A stretch of DNA of 64,000 bases, taken from assembly GCA_019112875.1 (NCBI GenBank), contig DXIO01000082.1, positions 62,001 through 126,000 on the forward strand, written 5' to 3'. A model generated the notes under the pieces. It made no database searches and was not told the DNA's origin. It saw nothing but the letters and a program-made list of their open reading frames with translations. This document shows positions 28,019 to 36,110 of this stretch, one piece after another; the stretch's first letter is position 1; each line of letters begins with the position of its first letter. The DNA comes from Candidatus Aquabacterium excrementipullorum (GTDB lineage Bacteria > Pseudomonadota > Gammaproteobacteria > Burkholderiales > Burkholderiaceae_C). The position numbers and the translations under genes were made by a program.

Positions 28019-28815
28019 GCGCGAACACCCCGACCGCGCTGATCGCCGAAGACGAACCACTGCTGGCCAGAGCCTTGGCCAAGACCCTGGGCAAGCTGTG
28101 GCCAGGCCTGCAGATCCAGGCCATCGTGCACGACGGCGTCTCGGCCATCGACGCTGCGCATCAGCACTTGCCCGACATCCTCTTCATGGACATCCAGATG
28201 CCCGAGCGCAATGGCCTGGACGCCGTGGAAGACATCGTCGATGGCTGGCCCGCTGATCGCCCTGCTCCTTTGATCGTCTTCGTGACGGCCTTCGACCGTT
28301 TCGCCATCGATGCCTTCGAGCGTGCCGCCGTGGACTACGTGCTCAAACCAGTGGAGTCCGAGCGCCTGGGCCTGACCTGCGAGCGCCTGCAAGCGCGCTT
28401 GACGGAGCGCCACGGCACTGCCCATGGCAACGACACCGCGGCCCTGGCCTCGTTCCACGCGCTGCGCCTGGCATCGGCCGCGCAGGAGCCGCCGCTCACG
28501 ATGATCCAGGCCGGTATCGGCACCACCCTGCACATGATCGCCACGGCCGACATCCATTACTTCGAGGCCGACAACAAGTACGTGCGCGTCGTCACGCAAC
28601 ACCGCGCCCTGCTGATCCGCACACCCCTGCGCGACCTGATGCCCCGGCTGGACACCCGCCAGTTCACGCAGATCCACCGCGGCATCGTGGTATGCACCGC
28701 GCTGATCGACAAGGTCGTTCGGGAAGACGCGGGCAAGATCCATCTGTACCTCAAAGGGCGCAGCGAACGTTTGACGGTGAGTCGCAGCTACGCGCATCTG
28801 TTCAAGCCGATGTGA
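28015..28815 (+). CDS. LytTR-family response regulator
   Basis: A 266-residue response regulator. The receiver domain (residues about 8-125) has the acidic pocket EDEP, the phospho-acceptor Asp in ILFMDIQMPERNG, and the switch region VFVTAFDRFAIDAFERAAVDYVLKPV. A LytTR DNA-binding domain occupies about 160-266 (IHYFEADNKYVRVVTQHRALLIRTPLRDL, QFTQIHRGIVV). It is partner of the overlapping kinase. Its targets are unknown. The importer operon starts 130 bp downstream. Confidence 0.9.
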   Translation: MSANTPTALIAEDEPLLARALAKTLGKLWPGLQIQAIVHDGVSAIDAAHQHLPDILFMDIQMPERNGLDAVEDIVDGWPADRPAPLIVFVTAFDRFAIDAFERAAVDYVLKPVESERLGLTCERLQARLTERHGTAHGNDTAALASFHALRLASAAQEPPLTMIQAGIGTTLHMIATADIHYFEADNKYVRVVTQHRALLIRTPLRDLMPRLDTRQFTQIHRGIVVCTALIDKVVREDAGKIHLYLKGRSERLTVSRSYAHLFKPM

Positions 28816-28883
28816 GCGCGTGGCCTTGAACGTCTTCCACGAGATGACCTGATTTCCCATCGTCACGAGCACGGCTCCAGAGG

Positions 28884-28907
28884 GTGTGCATGCTTCTTGC
28901 TGCACAC
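28884..28907. promoter_or_regulatory. Inverted repeat upstream of the first importer operon
   Basis: GTGTGCA-N10-TGCACAC lies directly before the GntR-type palindrome. It may be a second regulator site or part of a terminator for the LytTR gene. There is no T-tract after it, which weakens the terminator reading. Confidence 0.3.
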
Positions 28908-28909
28908 AG

Positions 28910-28923
28910 AACTGTATACAGTT
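28910..28923. promoter_or_regulatory. Candidate GntR operator, perfect palindrome AACTGTATACAGTT
   Basis: A 14 bp perfect palindrome 22 bp upstream of the substrate-binding-protein start. It matches 13 of 14 bases of the site at 12035-12048 in front of the GntR regulator gene, and both are followed by TT(T)TACCC. This suggests that the GntR protein of the ureide operon also controls this importer. Confidence 0.65.
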
Positions 28924-28945
28924 TTACCCCCCGGAGCCTTTCGAC

Positions 28946-29998
28946 ATGACCGTGATGAAGTCCACCCGCCGCGCCCTGCTCAGCACTGCCCTTTCCGCCG
29001 CCGCACTGACTTTGGGCATCGTGAGCCCCACCATGGTGCGCGCCGACACCCCCGTCAAGTTCCAGCTGGACTGGCGCTTCGAAGGCCCCGCCGCCTTGTT
29101 CCTGCAGCCTGCCGCCAAGGGCTATTTCAAGCAGGCTGGCCTGGACGTGAGCATCGACGCCGGCAACGGCTCGGGCGGCACCGTGACCCGCGTGGCCTCG
29201 GGCACCTACGACATGGGCTTCGCCGACCTGGCCGCCCTGATGGAGTTCCACGCCAACAACCCCGACGTGCCCAACAAGCCCGTGGCCATCATGATGGTCT
29301 ACAACAACACGCCGGCCGCCGCTTTCATGCTGAAGAAGTCCGGCATGAAGACACCGGCCGACCTGGTAGGCAAGAAGCTGGGCGCGCCGGTGTTCGACTC
29401 GGGCCGCAAGTCGTGGCCGATTTTCGCCAAAGCGAACAAACTTGGTGCGGTCACCTGGATCAGCATGGACCCGCCGCTGCGTGAAACCATGTTGGTGCGT
29501 GGCGATGTGGACGCCATCACCGGCTTCACCTTCACCTCGCTGCTGAACCTGGAAGCCCGCGGCGTGAAAGCCGAAGACGTGATCGTGCTGCCCTACGCCC
29601 AATACGGCGTGAAGCTCTACGGCAACGTGATCATCGCCTCGCCCAAGTTCCTGAAGGAGAACCCGGAAGCCGCCAAGGCCTTCCTGAAGGCCTTCGCCAA
29701 GGGCGTGAAGGAAGTGCTGGCCAACCCCGACGCCGCCATCGACAGCGTCAAGGCCCGCGACGGCATCATCAACGTGGGACTTGAGCAGCGCCGCCTGAAG
29801 ATGGCCATCAACGACGTGGTCAACAGCCCGGACGCCCGCGCCGAAGGCTTCGGCCAGGTCAAGCTGCCGCGCTTGTCGCTGATGGCCTCGCAAGTGGGTG
29901 ACGCCTTCGCCACCAAGACCCGCGTGAACCCCGACGCCGTGTGGACGCCGGCCTACCTGCCCCCGGCCGCCGACCTGAACGTGCTGCCCAAGAAGTGA
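28946..29998 (+). CDS. ABC transporter substrate-binding protein, NMT1/SsuA-like (importer 1)
   Basis: Periplasmic binding protein of 350 residues. The N-terminal signal has paired arginines (MKSTRRALLSTALSAAALT) ending near VRADTPV, so either Sec or Tat export is possible. The mature part starts VKFQLDWRFEGPAALFLQPAAKGYFKQAGLDV, typical of the NMT1/THI5-like and taurine/nitrate-type binding proteins. Start ATG 28946 follows CCGGAG. The track ORF begins 20 codons earlier over the palindrome. Substrate unknown. The shared palindrome suggests a purine or ureide. Confidence 0.88.
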   Translation: MTVMKSTRRALLSTALSAAALTLGIVSPTMVRADTPVKFQLDWRFEGPAALFLQPAAKGYFKQAGLDVSIDAGNGSGGTVTRVASGTYDMGFADLAALMEFHANNPDVPNKPVAIMMVYNNTPAAAFMLKKSGMKTPADLVGKKLGAPVFDSGRKSWPIFAKANKLGAVTWISMDPPLRETMLVRGDVDAITGFTFTSLLNLEARGVKAEDVIVLPYAQYGVKLYGNVIIASPKFLKENPEAAKAFLKAFAKGVKEVLANPDAAIDSVKARDGIINVGLEQRRLKMAINDVVNSPDARAEGFGQVKLPRLSLMASQVGDAFATKTRVNPDAVWTPAYLPPAADLNVLPKK

Positions 29999-30073
29999 TC
30001 AGCGCCTGAACAACGACAACAACGATCCCCGCTGAGAACACCCCATGCGCAACACGAACGAGGTACCCCACCG

Positions 30074-30913
30074 ATGAGCACCTTCGTCGATTTCCAGAAC
30101 GTCTGGCTGGCCTACAACGACGAGCTGCTGGCCAACGGCCAGTTCGCGGTCGAGGACATCAGCCTGAAGATGGCCGAAGGCGAGTTCATCGCCATCGTCG
30201 GCCCGTCGGGCTGTGGCAAATCCACCTTCATGAAGCTGACCACCGGGCTCAAGATGCCGTCCAAGGGGCACATCCTGATCGATGGCAAGCACGTGAACGG
30301 CCCGCTCAAGATCACCGGCATGGCCTTCCAGGCCCCATCGCTGCTGCCTTGGCGCACGGTGGTCAGCAATGTGATGCTGCCCCTGGAGATCGTGGAGCCC
30401 TACCGCTCCACCTTCAAGGCCAAGCGCAAGGAATACGAGGCCAAGGCCCGTGCCCTGCTGCAGAGCGTGGGCCTGGGCGGCTACGAGGACAAGTTCCCGT
30501 GGCAGCTCTCGGGCGGCATGCAGCAGCGCGCCAGCATCTGCCGCGCGCTGATCCACGAGCCCAAGATGCTGCTGCTGGACGAGCCCTTCGGCGCGCTCGA
30601 CGCCTTCACGCGCGAAGAGCTGTGGTGCGCCCTGCGCGACCTGCAGGCCGCGCAGAAGTTCAACGTGATCCTGGTGACGCACGACCTGCGCGAGGCCGTG
30701 TTCCTGGCCGACACCGTGTATGTGATGAGCCGAAGCCCCGGCCGCATCGTGGCCCAGCGCGAGATCGAGCTGCCGCGCCCGCGTGACCTGGAGGTGACCT
30801 ACACCCCCGAGTTCACCGCCATCGTGCACGAACTGCGCGGCCACATCGGCGCGCTGCGCAAGCCGACCAACCTGGCGGCTTCCTCCAACAGCACCACGGA
30901 CATCGCCCAATGA
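30074..30913 (+). CDS. ABC transporter ATP-binding protein (importer 1)
   Basis: A 279-residue ATPase of the SsuB/TauB/ThiZ group. Walker A is GPSGCGKST, the Q-loop lies in MAFQAPSLLPWRT, the signature is LSGGMQQR, Walker B is MLLLDEPFGALD, and the H-loop is VTHDLREA. The PWRTVVSNVMLP segment is typical of importers for sulfonates, nitrate and pyrimidines. It overlaps the permease gene by 4 bp and follows the binding-protein gene after 75 bp. Confidence 0.93.
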   Translation: MSTFVDFQNVWLAYNDELLANGQFAVEDISLKMAEGEFIAIVGPSGCGKSTFMKLTTGLKMPSKGHILIDGKHVNGPLKITGMAFQAPSLLPWRTVVSNVMLPLEIVEPYRSTFKAKRKEYEAKARALLQSVGLGGYEDKFPWQLSGGMQQRASICRALIHEPKMLLLDEPFGALDAFTREELWCALRDLQAAQKFNVILVTHDLREAVFLADTVYVMSRSPGRIVAQREIELPRPRDLEVTYTPEFTAIVHELRGHIGALRKPTNLAASSNSTTDIAQ

Positions 30914-31683
30914 AGCTCAGCCAGAAACAAACCGAACGCTGGTCCCCCTGGGTGCTGCTGCTGGCCGTGCTACTGGTGTGGCAGTTCATTTGCGTGGCCT
31001 TCGACGTGCCGGAGTACCTCTTCCCCAGCCCCAGCCGCATCGCGCACCAGTTCCTGGAGTTCCGCGACGAGATCCTGCGGCACGCCTGGCGCACCTTCTG
31101 GGTGACGATGGTGGGCTTCGGCCTCTCCATCGTGGTGGGCGTGCTGCTGGGCTTCCTGATCGGCAGCTCGCGCGCGGCCTATGCGGCCATCTACCCCTTG
31201 ATGACGGCCTTCAACGCGCTGCCCAAGGCGGCCTTCATCCCCATCCTGGTGGTGTGGCTGGGCATCGGCGTGGGCCCTGCGGTGCTCACGGCCTTTTTGA
31301 TCAGCTTCTTCCCGATCACGGTGAACATCGCCACGGGACTGGCCACGCTGGAGCCCGAGCTGGAGGATGTGCTGCGCGTGCTCGGCGCCAAGCGCTGGGA
31401 TGTGCTGGTCAAGGTCGGACTGCCGCGCTCGATGCCCTACTTCTACGGCTCGCTCAAGGTGGCGATCACGCTGGCCTTCGTCGGCACCACGGTGTCGGAG
31501 ATGACAGCGGCCAACGAGGGCATCGGCTACCTGCTGATCAGCGCCGGCTCGTCGATGCAGATGGCGCTGGCCTTCGCGGGCCTGGTCGTCGTCGGCGCGA
31601 TGGCGATGGTGATGTACGAGCTGTTCTCGGTGGTCGAGAAGCGCACCACGGCGTGGGCGCATCGCGGCAGCCAGGGGCACTGA
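30910..31683 (+). CDS. ABC transporter permease (importer 1)
   Basis: A 257-residue inner-membrane permease with about six helices and the BPD-type coupling loop GAKRWDVLVKVGLPRSMPYFYGSLKVAIT, which contacts the ATPase. It presumably works as a homodimer with the ATPase and binding protein encoded just upstream. The ATG overlaps the ATPase stop (ATGA). Confidence 0.92.
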   Translation: MKLSQKQTERWSPWVLLLAVLLVWQFICVAFDVPEYLFPSPSRIAHQFLEFRDEILRHAWRTFWVTMVGFGLSIVVGVLLGFLIGSSRAAYAAIYPLMTAFNALPKAAFIPILVVWLGIGVGPAVLTAFLISFFPITVNIATGLATLEPELEDVLRVLGAKRWDVLVKVGLPRSMPYFYGSLKVAITLAFVGTTVSEMTAANEGIGYLLISAGSSMQMALAFAGLVVVGAMAMVMYELFSVVEKRTTAWAHRGSQGH

Positions 31684-31755
31684 TTGAGTTTGATCAGGAT
31701 CAACAAGCTGGCCCGCAGTTTGCATTGATCTGAAGGCAAGAGTAGAAGCGTTCAC

Positions 31756-31780
31756 CAGTGGCACCTCCCCGGTGCCACTG
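31756..31780 (+). terminator. Hairpin after importer 1 permease
   Basis: CAGTGGCACC-TCCCC-GGTGCCACTG forms a perfect 10 bp stem 73 bp after the permease stop. It lacks a clean T-run (ACCGGAAATTGCTC follows). It may stop transcription inefficiently or stabilise the 3' end of the message. Confidence 0.5.
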
Positions 31781-31951
31781 ACCGGAAATTGCTCTTGAGA
31801 TGGTTCACCAAAGGTTCTGCCGCCGTGTTGTGCGGCAGGGCCGCCATGTCAAGCATGCACACACCGCCATGAACGCCTTGCCCGGCTTTCAGCCACCGCA
31901 GCCATCTGAGCTGCGCCGCCCACAGCCCGCTACACGGGAGGCCCGTTCGTC

Positions 31952-32548
31952 ATGAAGTGCCTCGTCGTGTTCGCCCACCCGGATCCGCACAGCTTCAACG
32001 CCGCGCTGCATCAGGCGGCCGTGGACACGCTGCGCGCGGCCGGGCACGAGGTGCGCGATCTGGATCTGTACGGGCTGGGCTTCGATCCTGTACTGGGCGC
32101 GGCCGAGAAAGTCACCTACCTCGGTGACACGCAGGTCAACATCGATGCGCTCAACGCGCACGTCGAGCCACTGCAATGGGCCGATGCACTCATTGTGATC
32201 TACCCCACCTGGATGTACGGCCCGCCCGCCATCCTCAAGGGCTGGCTGGACCGCGTGATGCTGCCGGGCGTCGCCTTCCGCCTGGGCGGCCATCCGTTGC
32301 GCCCGATCCGTGGCTGCCTGGACAACATCCGCCACTTCGTCGGCATCACCACCTCGGGTTCGCCATGGTGGTGGCTGCGCGTGATCGGCGATCCGGGCCG
32401 CAGCCTGTTCATGCGCGGCCTGCGCCCCTTGTTCGCGCGCCGCTGCCGTGCGCAGTGGCTGCAGCTGCATTCGATGAACTACGCCACGCGCGCGCAACGC
32501 CACCGTTTCCTGACCAAGGTGCGGGCCCGCCTGGGCGGTCTGCGCTGA
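31952..32548 (+). CDS. NAD(P)H:quinone oxidoreductase-like flavoprotein
   Basis: A 198-residue flavodoxin-fold protein of the NQO1/KefF/MdaB group. The N-terminal FMN/FAD loop is MKCLVVFAHPDPHSFNAALHQ. The characteristic VIYPTWMYGPPAILKGWLDRVMLPG and GITTSGSPWWW follow. Such enzymes do two-electron reduction of quinones or similar acceptors. It lies between the two importers on the same strand, 64 bp before importer 2, so a reductive role in the same degradation pathway is possible. There is no direct evidence. Confidence 0.85.
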   Translation: MKCLVVFAHPDPHSFNAALHQAAVDTLRAAGHEVRDLDLYGLGFDPVLGAAEKVTYLGDTQVNIDALNAHVEPLQWADALIVIYPTWMYGPPAILKGWLDRVMLPGVAFRLGGHPLRPIRGCLDNIRHFVGITTSGSPWWWLRVIGDPGRSLFMRGLRPLFARRCRAQWLQLHSMNYATRAQRHRFLTKVRARLGGLR

Positions 32549-32612
32549 GCCTTCCGCATCGACTGAGATACCAACCCACTTCAACCGACTTCACCCCACC
32601 GGAGCCTTGACG

Positions 32613-33629
32613 ATGACCCGACGCCAACCCCTGTCGCTGAGCAAGTTCACAAAGCTGGCACTGTCCACTGCGGCCAGTGCCGCCGTGCTGGCATCGGCCC
32701 TGCCCGCGCAGGCCGCCGACAAGTTCACCTTCCTGACCAACTGGTACGCGCAGGCCGAGCACGGCGGTTTCTACCAGGCGCAGGCCACGGGCCTGTACGG
32801 CAAGGCCGGCCTGGACGTGACGATCAAGATGGGCGGCCCGCAGGTCAACCTGATGCAGCTGCTGGTGGCCGGCCAGGCCGACTGCATCATGGGCTACGAC
32901 GTACAGACCATCAAGGCCTGGGAGCAGGGCATCCCCGCCGTCACCGTGGCCGCGGCCTTCCAGAAGGATCCGGCCGTGATCATCGCGCACCCGCAGGTCA
33001 AGAAATTCGAAGAGCTCAAGGGCAAGACCATCCTGGTGGGCAGCGCAGGCCTGGTCACCTACTGGCCCTGGGTCAAGAGCAAGTATGGCTTCACCGACAG
33101 CCAGGTGCGCCCCTACACCTTCAACATCCAGCCCTTCCTGGCCGACAAGGACATCGCGCAGCAAGGCTACCTGGCCTCCGAGCCCTACAGCATCGAGAAG
33201 GAAGGCAAGCTCAAGCCGAGCGTGTTCCTGCTGTCCGACCTGGGCTGGCCGCCGTACGCCACCACCGTGGTGTGCACGGCCGACACCGTGAAGAACAAGC
33301 CCAAGATCGTGGCCGCCTTCGTGAAGGCCTCGATGGAAGGCTGGAAGAGCTACCTCAGCGCCGACCCCACGCCAGGCAATGCCCTCATCAAGAAGGACAA
33401 CCCCAACATGACGGACGACCTGATCGCCAATGGCATCAGCAAGATGAAGTCCGAGGGCATGGTCTTCGGCGGCGATGCGGCCAAGCTGGGCATCGGCATC
33501 CTGACGGATGAGCGCATGAAGAAGACCTTCGACATGATGGTGGCCAACAAGCTGGTGGATCCCGGCAAGGTCGACCTGAAGAAGACCTACACCACCCAGT
33601 TCGTCAAGGACCTCAAGGTTCTGCCATGA
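32613..33629 (+). CDS. ABC transporter substrate-binding protein, NMT1/ThiY-like (importer 2)
   Basis: A 338-residue periplasmic protein with a Sec-type signal ending LPAQAADK. The mature sequence FTFLTNWYAQAEHGGFYQAQATGLYGKAGLDVTIKMGG resembles pyrimidine-binding ThiY-like proteins more than importer 1 does. ATG 32613 has GGAG upstream. The track's TTG at 32607 is not needed. The stop overlaps the start of the 2-oxoglutarate oxygenase gene (ATGA), beginning a chain of coupled genes. Confidence 0.88.
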   Translation: MTRRQPLSLSKFTKLALSTAASAAVLASALPAQAADKFTFLTNWYAQAEHGGFYQAQATGLYGKAGLDVTIKMGGPQVNLMQLLVAGQADCIMGYDVQTIKAWEQGIPAVTVAAAFQKDPAVIIAHPQVKKFEELKGKTILVGSAGLVTYWPWVKSKYGFTDSQVRPYTFNIQPFLADKDIAQQGYLASEPYSIEKEGKLKPSVFLLSDLGWPPYATTVVCTADTVKNKPKIVAAFVKASMEGWKSYLSADPTPGNALIKKDNPNMTDDLIANGISKMKSEGMVFGGDAAKLGIGILTDERMKKTFDMMVANKLVDPGKVDLKKTYTTQFVKDLKVLP

Positions 33630-34561
33630 GCCTGCCCATCATCGACCTGCGCCAAACCGAAGGCCTGGCGGGGCGCATCGACCAGGCCTGCCGCGACCGC
33701 GGGTTCTTCTACCTCGTGGGCCACGGCATGGACTCTGCCCTGCGCGCGGCTGCCTTCGATGCGGCACAGCGCTTCTTCGCGCTGAGCGAGCCTGACAAGG
33801 CCCGCTGGCACATCGAGCGCAGCGGCATCCACCGGGGCTTCGACCCCATCGGGTGGCAGGCGCTGGAGCCCGGCCAGCCGGGGGATCTGAAGGAGAGCTT
33901 CTATCTCGGCGTGGACCGGGATGAGGACGATCCGCTGGTGAAGGCCGGCACGCCCAACCAGGGCCCCAATCAGTGGCCCGATGAGGCCCTGGTGCCGGGC
34001 TTCAAACAGGCTGTGCAGGCCTATGAGCAGGCGCTCAATGCGCTGTCGCACAGGCTGCTTTCACTGATGGCGGCAGGCCTGGGCTTGCCGCCCGACCACT
34101 TCGAGCGCTACCTGCTCGATCCGATGCCCGTGCTGCGCCTGCTGCACTACCCAGAGCAGCCGCCCTCGGAGGCACTGCTGCCCGGCCAGCTCGGCTGCGG
34201 CGCCCACACCGACTGGGGCAGCGTGACCCTGCTGGCACAGGACGACGCCGGCGGCCTGCAGGTGCAGGCGGCCGATGGCAGCTGGTTCGATGCGCCACCG
34301 GTGAAAGGCAGCTTCGTGGTCAACCTCGGCGACATGATGGCCCGCTGGACCAACGATCGCTACCGCTCCACGCCGCACCGCGTCTTCAACCCGCAGGGGC
34401 GCGAGCGCTATTCCATCGCCTACTTCTTCGACATCGACTACCACGCCGAGGTCAGCGCCCTGCCCGGCTGCTTCAGCGATGCCAACCCACCCCGCTACCC
34501 GCCCACCACGGCAGGCCAGCACATCATCGAGATGTATGAACGCACCCGTGCCAGCCATTGA
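33626..34561 (+). CDS. 2-oxoglutarate/Fe(II) oxygenase, isopenicillin N synthase-like
   Basis: A 311-residue non-haem iron oxygenase. The iron triad is visible as HTD in GAHTDWGSVTLLAQDD (about residues 192-194) and the distal His in YRSTPHRVFNP. The 2-oxoglutarate-binding Arg follows in RERYSIAYFF. The N-terminal DIOX_N region (PIIDLRQTEG..GFFYLVGHG) is typical. This family includes thymine 7-hydroxylase and fungal nucleobase oxidases as well as plant enzymes. Location inside an importer operon beside a deaminase suggests oxidation of an imported heterocycle. It overlaps the next gene by 26 bp. Confidence 0.9.
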   Translation: MSLPIIDLRQTEGLAGRIDQACRDRGFFYLVGHGMDSALRAAAFDAAQRFFALSEPDKARWHIERSGIHRGFDPIGWQALEPGQPGDLKESFYLGVDRDEDDPLVKAGTPNQGPNQWPDEALVPGFKQAVQAYEQALNALSHRLLSLMAAGLGLPPDHFERYLLDPMPVLRLLHYPEQPPSEALLPGQLGCGAHTDWGSVTLLAQDDAGGLQVQAADGSWFDAPPVKGSFVVNLGDMMARWTNDRYRSTPHRVFNPQGRERYSIAYFFDIDYHAEVSALPGCFSDANPPRYPPTTAGQHIIEMYERTRASH

Positions 34562-35306
34562 AGTCCTGTCGGCCGAACAGGTCTACCCCAACGGCACCCG
34601 CGCGCTGACGCCGGTGTCGCTGGCGATCCAGCCCGGCGAGTTCGTGACGCTGCTGGGGCCTTCGGGCTGCGGCAAGAGCACGCTGCTCAAGATGGTCGCC
34701 GGCCTGCTGGCGCCCAGCGATGGCCGCATCCTGCTCTCGCGCAAGCCCGTGCAAGATGCGAACGCCGAGCACCAACTCTCGTTCGTCTTCCAGGAAGCGA
34801 CGCTGATGCCCTGGTCCACCGTGGAAGCCAATGTGCGCCTGCCGCTGGACCTGGCCGGCGTGTCCAAGGCCGAGGCCGCGCCGCGCGTGGCCCAGGCACT
34901 GGAGATGGTTGGTCTGGGCGCCTTCGGCCAGCACCGCCCGCGTGAGCTGTCGGGCGGCATGCAGATGCGCGTGTCGATCGCGCGCGGCCTGGTCACGCAA
35001 CCCAAGCTGCTGCTGATGGACGAGCCCTTCGGCGCGCTCGACGAGTTCACCCGCAACAAGCTGGACACCGACCTGCTGGACCTGTGGCGCCGCCAGGGCC
35101 TCACGGTGGTGTTCGTGACGCACAGCATCAGCGAGGCCGTGTTCCTGTCCACCCGCGTGATCGTGATGGCCGCTCGCCCCGGCCGCGTGGTGGAGGACAT
35201 CGCCATCGACGCCAGCATCCCGCGCAACGACGATTTCCGCACCAGCCCGCGCTTCAACGAGCTGGTGCGCCATCTGCAGCACAGCCTGTCGGAGGCCCAC
35301 GCATGA
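34536..35306 (+). CDS. ABC transporter ATP-binding protein (importer 2)
   Basis: A 256-residue ATPase. Walker A is GPSGCGKST, the Q-loop lies in FVFQEATLMPWSTV, the signature is LSGGMQMR, Walker B is LLLMDEPFGALDE, and the H-loop is VTHSISEA. ATG 34536 (MNAPVPAIEVLS) lies within the end of the oxygenase gene. The track start 19 codons earlier is not needed. It pairs with the permease whose start overlaps its stop. Confidence 0.93.
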   Translation: MNAPVPAIEVLSAEQVYPNGTRALTPVSLAIQPGEFVTLLGPSGCGKSTLLKMVAGLLAPSDGRILLSRKPVQDANAEHQLSFVFQEATLMPWSTVEANVRLPLDLAGVSKAEAAPRVAQALEMVGLGAFGQHRPRELSGGMQMRVSIARGLVTQPKLLLMDEPFGALDEFTRNKLDTDLLDLWRRQGLTVVFVTHSISEAVFLSTRVIVMAARPGRVVEDIAIDASIPRNDDFRTSPRFNELVRHLQHSLSEAHA

Positions 35307-36100
35307 GCCGCCCGTTGATCCAGAACGAACGCGCCCGCCAGTGGCTGCTGCCGCTGATCGTGGCCGCGCTGCTGCTGGGCCTGTGGCAAGGCTGGACGGT
35401 CGTCGCCGACGTGCCCGCCTACCTCGTGCCCTCGCCATGGGCCATCGCCAAGACACTGATCGCCGACTGGGTGCTGCTCAGCGGCTCACTGTGGGTCACC
35501 GTGAAGATCACTGTGCTGGCCTTCCTGGTGTCGGTGATGCTGGGCTCGCTGGTGGCTTTCGCCTTCGTGCAGAGCCGCTGGATCGAATCGGCCTTCTTTC
35601 CGTATGCCGTGCTGCTGCAGGTGACACCGGTGGTGGCCATCGCCCCGCTGATCATCATCTGGGTGAAGGACCCGACCGCGTCGCTGGTGGTCTGCGCCAC
35701 GCTGGTCGCGCTGTTTCCCATCATCAGCAACACCACCGTGGGCCTGCGCAGCGTGAACCCCGGCCTGGCAGCCTACTTCAAGCTGCAGCGCGCTAGCCGT
35801 TGGCAGACCCTGGTGCGCCTGCGCATACCCTCGGCCCTGCCCTATTTCTTCGCGGGCCTGCGCATCTCCGGCGGCCTGGCGCTGATCGGTGCCGTGGTGG
35901 CCGAGTTCGTGGCCGGCACCGGCGGCACAGGCACGGGCCTGGCTTACCAGATCCTGCAATCGGGCTACCAGCTCAACATCCCGCGCCTGTTCGCGGCCCT
36001 GGTGCTGATCTCGCTGACCGGCGTGGCCGTGTTCGCCGTGCTGTCGGCCATCTCGCGCTGGGCGCTGGGCGGCTGGCACGAGAGCGAGATGAACCGCTGA
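35303..36100 (+). CDS. ABC transporter permease (importer 2)
   Basis: A 265-residue permease with about six transmembrane helices. The coupling loop reads LQRASRWQTLVRLRIPSALPYFFAGLRISGG. Residues VVAEFVAGTGGTGTGLAYQIL are typical of SsuC/ThiX-type permeases. The ORF in the track starts far upstream in the ATPase. ATG 35303 overlapping the ATPase stop (ATGA) is the sensible start. It ends 10 bp before the amidohydrolase gene. Confidence 0.92.
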   Translation: MSRPLIQNERARQWLLPLIVAALLLGLWQGWTVVADVPAYLVPSPWAIAKTLIADWVLLSGSLWVTVKITVLAFLVSVMLGSLVAFAFVQSRWIESAFFPYAVLLQVTPVVAIAPLIIIWVKDPTASLVVCATLVALFPIISNTTVGLRSVNPGLAAYFKLQRASRWQTLVRLRIPSALPYFFAGLRISGGLALIGAVVAEFVAGTGGTGTGLAYQILQSGYQLNIPRLFAALVLISLTGVAVFAVLSAISRWALGGWHESEMNR

Positions 36101-36110
36101 CCGAACCTTG

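Noticed and set aside
29026-29040. Tat export of importer 1 binding protein as a firm call
   Set aside because: The signal has paired Arg but not the full SRRxFLK consensus, so Sec or Tat cannot be decided.
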